Positions 60,117-64,000 of a stretch of 64,000 nucleotides of DNA are shown here, one piece after another (position 1 is the stretch's first letter; every line of letters begins with the position of its first letter). Under the pieces are notes generated by a model, which saw only the letters and a list, made by a program, of their open reading frames with translations, was not told the origin of the DNA and searched no databases. Location: positions 558,001-622,000 of the forward strand of contig JAYQSH010000005.1 of assembly GCA_038146805.1 (NCBI GenBank), written 5' to 3'. The position numbers and the translations under genes are program-made. Source of the DNA: CAIYXB01 sp038146805. GTDB lineage: Bacteria > Cyanobacteriota > Vampirovibrionia > LMEP-6097.

Positions 60117-60581
60117 TTATTTAATGTAATCTGGTAAGTCTGATGCGTTGTCAGGTTGCACAGTACGACCACCCGGGAAATAAACAGATTTTTCACTTGC
60201 GTTTTTATTTAATTCTCTGTCAATTTCATCTGTGTTCTCGTCGTATTCAATGATTCCTGCTTCAACACCTTTTGCGGTCATTAAGTTAGGTAAGTCTACA
60301 GCTACTCCTGTTTGCTCTACCATAACAACAGCATCTTGCCTTGTTGTATCAGCATCAATTTGCAATCTCTCAGCTTTTGCTCTTACTTGAGCCGCTTTAA
60401 GATCTTTTTTTACAGCTCTCAACAATTGATTGATTGCTTTTTTTTGTTGTTGCAATCTATCATATTGAGCTTGTGCATTTGCTAATTTATCAAGTGCATA
60501 TGATTGGTGTTGGTTTGCTTTTGCTACAGTAAAACTTGTTGCGCATAAGATAACCAAAGCTATATTTGTCATTATTTTCAT
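60117..60581 (-). CDS. Exported coiled-coil protein of unknown function
   Basis: A 154-residue protein with a signal peptide (about 1-22, ending AKA) and a helical region (about 28-90, LDKLANAQAQYDRLQQQKKAINQLLRAVKKDL). The tail is acidic and polar. No family recognised. It is the first gene of a unit with the MreD-like gene and ung. Confidence 0.65.
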   Translation of the reverse strand: MKIMTNIALVILCATSFTVAKANQHQSYALDKLANAQAQYDRLQQQKKAINQLLRAVKKDLKAAQVRAKAERLQIDADTTRQDAVVMVEQTGVAVDLPNLMTAKGVEAGIIEYDENTDEIDRELNKNASEKSVYFPGGRTVQPDNASDLPDYIK

Positions 60582-60587
60582 AAATTT

Positions 60588-60593
60588 ATTATA
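60588..60593 (-). promoter_or_regulatory. Leaderless promoter -10 element of the exported coiled-coil gene
   Basis: TATAAT on the minus strand, AAATTT, then ATG 60581: a 6-nt gap. Confidence 0.6.
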
Positions 60594-60686
60594 TAAGAAC
60601 TTTGTTTTTCTGAAAATAAGTGCAAGTTAAGATAAAGGGCAGTTTCCACTGACCAGCTAATTTAAAGAAAGTTAATACACAAAAAG

Positions 60687-60738
60687 AAGTGCTCATAGGT
60701 TGTAAATAGTGAAAAAAACACAACTAATATGAGCACTT
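60687..60738. repeat. Inverted repeat over the IS30 transposase start codon
   Basis: AAGTGCTCATAGGTTGT (60687-60703) is mirrored by ACAACTAATATGAGCACTT (60720-60738), with one short mismatch. The right arm covers the ATG at 60729, so in mRNA the start would be sealed in the stem. It may be the remains of the left end of the insertion sequence. Confidence 0.7.
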
Positions 60739-60887
60739 ACAAACGTCTTACCCTAGAGAAACGCCGAAATATCCCATTAATTATGCATTTTCAGCCCTAT
60801 CAGCGAACTATTGCCGAACAATTAGGCTTCAGCCAATCAGCAATTAGCCAAGAATTTGTCAGAAATTCAGTAGAGGGGACCTATAAT
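60729..60887 (+). pseudogene. IS30-family transposase remnant, N-terminal fragment
   Basis: Encodes 53 residues of an IS30-type helix-turn-helix (YKRLTLEKRRNIPLIMHF...RTIAEQLGFSQSAISQEFVRNS), then is cut by mobile-element copy E. The rest of the transposase is not found on the other side; instead the end of trpD begins within a few bases. It differs from the larger IS30 remnant at 55838, so a different IS30 element was present. Confidence 0.85.
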
Positions 60888-60962
60888 GGGCGTGCTTCCA
60901 AACCCGTAATAAGTATCTCGAGTCTTTAGATTTGGGCATAAGTAGGGTTTGGAATCAGTCCC
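60888..60962 (+). mobile_element. Miniature inverted-repeat element, copy E (75 bp, no target duplication)
   Basis: Full-length copy. The left flank is ATAAT and the right flank is TTTAA, so the 5-bp duplication is missing, unlike the other copies. Left neighbour: IS30 fragment; right neighbour: the end of trpD. This suggests the copy is the junction of a deletion or rearrangement. Confidence 0.9.
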
Positions 60963-60963
60963 T

Positions 60964-61941
60964 TTAATGACCAGATAAAAGTCTCAGCCAATTGTTTTTG
61001 ACTTGAGTAAAATCAACTTTATTGATTAAAGAATTGATATTGTTTTTAAATTTCTCTGCAAAGTTATTTTTTGTGAGATCTTTGTCTGCGATTGTTTTTA
61101 ATAAGGCACAGTTTAATAGAACGCTTTCTTCTTTGCAGGCATGAGCTTGTTTATCTAAAATGCTTAGCAAGATTTTGGCATTTTCAAAATGATTTTCTCC
61201 GCCTTCTAGGTCTTCTAGCTCTGCTTGTGTGAGCTTATGGTCTTGAATGCGAAACTCATAATCAAAAAATCCTTGAGCATCAATTATTCTAAGTTTGGCG
61301 CCAGCAAGCGAAATTAATTCGTCATAAATTTGTCCTTGGCTATCTTTTGCTTGTATTAAAGCAATGCGTTTGCTGTATTGCTTTGTGCAAATATACTGTG
61401 CAAGAGCAGTCATGGTTGCAAACCATTTTTCTTTACCTACGCCAATAATTTGTCCTTGTAAATAAAAAGGGTTGGTAAAAGGTCCAAGTAAAGACAAAAA
61501 AGAACTGATTTTATGTTTGCGAGCAATATTTTTAAAAACAGATAAAGTTTCGGCAATCAGTTTACTGTGGTGAAAAGCTAAGTTGTATTTTTTTAGGCCG
61601 ATAAGTTTGTCTGTGAAGCTTTGCTCTAAATCTAAGCCAAGTTCTTCTAAAACATCTATTGAGCCAGTTTTGCTTGAAGACGAGCGTCCACCGTTTTTGC
61701 AGATTTTAATACCTAGGCTTGCGGCAACAATAGCGCTTGTTGTTGAGATATTAAAAGTATTACTTTTGTCGCCGCCAGTACCACAGCAATCAAAGCAAGG
61801 CTCTTCAGTCTTGATTTTAGGGTCAAGTGCAAACAACGCTTCTAATAGTTCGATTAATTCTTCAACAGAAAAATCTTTGTTTAAAATTTCAATTATTTCT
61901 GTTTCGCTAAGAGATTTTGCTTTGTTTAATAAGCCCTGCAT
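60964..61941 (-). CDS. trpD: Anthranilate phosphoribosyltransferase
   Basis: Second step of tryptophan synthesis. A 325-residue protein with FDCCGTGGDKSNTFNISTTSAIVAASLGIKICKNGGRSSSSKTGS, the PRPP and anthranilate sites, and the FLSLLGPFTNP segment. The C-terminus (NNWLRLLSGH) ends at the edge of mobile-element copy E, but the length is near normal, so it is probably intact. No other trp gene is adjacent. Confidence 0.92.
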   Translation of the reverse strand: MQGLLNKAKSLSETEIIEILNKDFSVEELIELLEALFALDPKIKTEEPCFDCCGTGGDKSNTFNISTTSAIVAASLGIKICKNGGRSSSSKTGSIDVLEELGLDLEQSFTDKLIGLKKYNLAFHHSKLIAETLSVFKNIARKHKISSFLSLLGPFTNPFYLQGQIIGVGKEKWFATMTALAQYICTKQYSKRIALIQAKDSQGQIYDELISLAGAKLRIIDAQGFFDYEFRIQDHKLTQAELEDLEGGENHFENAKILLSILDKQAHACKEESVLLNCALLKTIADKDLTKNNFAEKFKNNINSLINKVDFTQVKNNWLRLLSGH

Positions 61942-61943
61942 TA

Positions 61944-62378
61944 CTAGGCTGCTATTAACTGATCGAAGTGTTGCTTTCTTTCAGCTTCTAATACAACAGA
62001 AGCTGTTGTCAAAGACTTAGGAAATTCTCTTCCTCTCATAATTAATTGCTCGTCCCAAGTAGTAGGTTGGTAAGAATTAACAATTTCAGTAACTGCCATT
62101 TTTACATCAAAATCTTTACAACTGAAAATATCTACAGTTAAAAAACCCTTATCTGGAAAAGTATGTATAGCTAAATGGCTTTCAGCAATAACTACAATAC
62201 CGCTTAAACCCCAATCTTCAGGCACAAGTCCTTTGTAATTAAATACATAAGGAGGCATAACCTTCGTCATATTCATTTTTTCAGGAAGTTCGTCAAGAAT
62301 CTTGGTTATAAGATTAATGTCCGATAGCTTTTCATAATTACATCCCGATGCTTCCATTACTAAATGTGGTCCAAACAT
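61944..62378 (-). CDS. speD: S-adenosylmethionine decarboxylase proenzyme
   Basis: A 144-residue bacterial-type AdoMetDC. The self-cleavage site is in VIAESHLAIHTFPDKGFLTVDIFSC, where the Ser becomes the pyruvoyl group, with conserved His and Cys downstream. It provides decarboxylated SAM for spermidine. The ATG is preceded by a strong GACGGAGG site, so unlike many neighbours it is not leaderless. Its stop lies 2 bp before the trpD start. Confidence 0.92.
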   Translation of the reverse strand: MFGPHLVMEASGCNYEKLSDINLITKILDELPEKMNMTKVMPPYVFNYKGLVPEDWGLSGIVVIAESHLAIHTFPDKGFLTVDIFSCKDFDVKMAVTEIVNSYQPTTWDEQLIMRGREFPKSLTTASVVLEAERKQHFDQLIAA

Positions 62379-62620
62379 TAATTTATCCTCCGTCTTGATT
62401 TATTTAAGCTAACCGAAATTCATGTTCATAATTTCAAGTAGCATTATGTTATCAACAAGATCAAATTTTAGCTATATGTAAATATTAAAAAAAACAAAAT
62501 ATGTCTTACGCCCCATTATCTTAATTTTTTTGCGGGTAAACACCTAAAATAAAGAGAAAAAACGGCAAATGTATATACGCTTTGCTAGAATATGTATTAA
62601 CTCAGGAAATTTTGAGTTAT

Positions 62621-63370
62621 ATGGAATTAATATCACGAGATTTACCAGATACTTCTTTGGCCCAAAAAAATTCTTTTGGTGCAAAATCAGAAATTGCTGT
62701 ACCTGATGATACTCGTTCTCAAGCCGCATCATTTTCAGAACCCATTGATGCTTCATCAGAGGCTCGTAGCGAGGCAGAAAAAATTTCTCAACCTATTACA
62801 ATGCAACAATCTTTTGACGACCCAAAAATTACTAAAAGAAGACAAGCTTTTGATGCTTTTAATAAAGCCTCAAGTTTTGGAGCAAGTATCGGATCTAAAG
62901 CTTTAAATTTTGCTGGTTTTGTTGGAGCCTCTTTGGCTTCTCTTTCATATATATTTTTTAGCTTAAAGACAGTTGCTTTGATTCTGGGATTGCCTTCTGC
63001 GGCACTTTTGTATGGAGCCTATCGTTTAAAACAAAAATCTTTAGATTTAAATAAATCAGTTGTCACTAACCGTGATCCTGTTGAAGTCTTGCAAAAAGCA
63101 AGTGACGACTCACTTTTCTTAGAGAAAAATTTACAACAAGTTAAATTTGCTTTGGTGCAAGTAAGAGATATGTCTGATAAAAAACCAGAGAAACAAAAAG
63201 CAATTAATTATTTGGAAATTATTCATAACAAAGTTCTTGCAAGGTACCAAGAATTACAAGCTATAAATGCAACTGATCACGAACTATATACTTATAAAGA
63301 ATTTTTGAATATCTATAAAAATTCTTTTCAAAAAACAGACGTTAAGGATGAAGATTTTAAAGAGGTTTAA
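62621..63370 (+). CDS. Membrane protein of unknown function
   Basis: About 249 residues from ATG 62621; an upstream TTG at 62582 is less likely. Polar, Ser/Asp/Ala-rich first 75 residues, then a helical hairpin of two membrane spans (about 107-150, including FVGASLASLSYIFFSLKTVALILGLPSAALLYGAY), then a helical cytoplasmic C-terminal domain (about 155-249). No family recognised. It converges with the LysM protein gene. Confidence 0.65.
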   Translation: MELISRDLPDTSLAQKNSFGAKSEIAVPDDTRSQAASFSEPIDASSEARSEAEKISQPITMQQSFDDPKITKRRQAFDAFNKASSFGASIGSKALNFAGFVGASLASLSYIFFSLKTVALILGLPSAALLYGAYRLKQKSLDLNKSVVTNRDPVEVLQKASDDSLFLEKNLQQVKFALVQVRDMSDKKPEKQKAINYLEIIHNKVLARYQELQAINATDHELYTYKEFLNIYKNSFQKTDVKDEDFKEV

Positions 63371-63374
63371 GACT

Positions 63375-64000
63375 TTAACCCATAGGGATTAAGATCTCTT
63401 GCCCTATTCTTAGTAAGCGTACATTGCGAATTTTATTAGCAGTTTTGATTCTATTTATTTTTTCTGGCAAAGCCGAACCATAAAACTTTAAAGCAATTGT
63501 TTCAAGAGTATCTCCAGAACGTATTTTATATTTGCTGAGTTCTAAGTCAGGGTTTTTAAGTAGTGGAGAGCTATTTGCAAAAGAGTCAGCAAGTTCTTTG
63601 CTTGCAACTTTAATGTCTTTAATCTCAATTTGGCTATCTTGAGATTGTGCTTCTACATCTTCTAAGCTTGCTTCTACAACTTTTGTTTTCGTAATATTAG
63701 AACCTTTTACAAATGTTTCACCTTGGCTTAGTTTGTTTTTGTAACTTTTGCTTGGAATAATCATTGCAATTAATAAAGCAAAGAGTAAAACCGATACAAC
63801 AACAATCAAAACAATTCCGCCGTTACGAATTTTTTTATATTGCCTTTGACTTAAAAAAGTACTATTCATGGGCTTATAAAAATTGTTTAAATTATCTTCG
63901 ATGTCATCATTCGCGCTTAGTGAATACAAACTATCGATGGTCGGTTTATTTAAACCAAGTTCTTCTTTTACTTTAGTCGATAAAACTTTATCTGCTCCTT
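63375..64000 (-). CDS. LysM-domain membrane protein (5' end outside window)
   Basis: The frame is open to the right edge of the window, so the N-terminus is missing. Visible order: about 40 residues of charged cytoplasmic sequence (GADKVLSTKVKEELGLNKP...), a membrane span (GIVLIVVVSVLLFALLIAMII), an acidic periplasmic linker, and a C-terminal LysM domain (YKIRSGDTLETIALKFYGSALPEKINRIKTANKIRNVRLLRIGQEILIP). LysM binds peptidoglycan, so the protein probably ties the inner membrane to the wall. A TTG at 63929 is an internal codon, not the start. Confidence 0.85.
   Translation of the reverse strand, partial: GADKVLSTKVKEELGLNKPTIDSLYSLSANDDIEDNLNNFYKPMNSTFLSQRQYKKIRNGGIVLIVVVSVLLFALLIAMIIPSKSYKNKLSQGETFVKGSNITKTKVVEASLEDVEAQSQDSQIEIKDIKVASKELADSFANSSPLLKNPDLELSKYKIRSGDTLETIALKFYGSALPEKINRIKTANKIRNVRLLRIGQEILIPMG

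Noticed and set aside
60729..60929. Intact 66-residue regulator with a helix-turn-helix
   Set aside because: The last 13 residues are translated from mobile-element copy E; the rest is an IS30 transposase N-terminus.
1..64000. tRNA and rRNA genes
   Set aside because: I looked for GTTCGA-type T-loops and rRNA core motifs in intergenic DNA and found none that fit; a covariance-model search would be decisive.

Overview
The window is AT-rich, densely coding bacterial chromosome with almost entirely housekeeping content. It fits a diderm, flagellated bacterium: there is a Kdo-8-phosphate phosphatase-like gene, a flgB-flgC-fliE-fliF-fliH-fliI rod/export cluster and nuoN of respiratory complex I. 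A replication origin lies beside dnaN without dnaA. That layout, together with AT-richness and flagella, is compatible with a non-photosynthetic relative of Cyanobacteria (Melainabacteria/Vampirovibrionia type). This placement is a guess from gene content, and no single gene here proves it. No rRNA, tRNA, CRISPR array or prophage was seen.

Layout. 1-4.6 kb: 3' part of an S1-domain protein gene, a coiled-coil protein, then overlapping folB-pabB-pabC (folate) and a decayed gene. 4.7-8.6 kb: nadK, tlyA, cysC, a putative oriC (7157-7432) and dnaN. 8.6-14.2 kb: a membrane-anchored phosphate-binding-protein-like gene, queG, prs, a gene split by a mobile element, nadC. 14.2-23.6 kb: rplK-rplA away from their usual neighbours, a HAD protein, a secreted metalloprotease pair, a broken histidine kinase, nuoN, a cation efflux gene, leuD. 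23.5-28.4 kb: the flagellar operon, with no fliG. 28.5-36.9 kb: ruvX, a SpoU methyltransferase, a frameshifted kdsC-like gene, scpB-scpA-smc. 37-43.3 kb: nrdA with an NrdR-box-like site and a leader hairpin, a 133-bp tandem repeat array, ybaB-recR, ychJ, gatC, pyrG. 43.3-52.4 kb: two large unknown genes, rimO, csaA, radA with an internal stop, upp, a frameshifted aminotransferase, rpmG. 52.5-64 kb: an HDOD-like protein, mrp, a lytic transglycosylase-like protein, two IS30-type remnants, an acyl-CoA dehydrogenase, ung, trpD, speD and a LysM protein cut by the window end.

Three patterns go beyond single genes. (1) Many genes have a TATAAT-like -10 element ending only 6-7 nt before the start codon, so many mRNAs should be leaderless; ribosomal-protein genes and speD instead have good Shine-Dalgarno sites. 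(2) A 75-bp miniature inverted-repeat element is present in five copies. Four have 5-bp target duplications, and removing one copy on paper restores an interrupted reading frame. (3) Many genes are broken by single frameshifts or in-frame stops (radA, histidine kinase, kdsC-like, aminotransferase, an unknown gene, IS30). This means either ongoing gene decay or residual assembly error; reads are needed to tell which.
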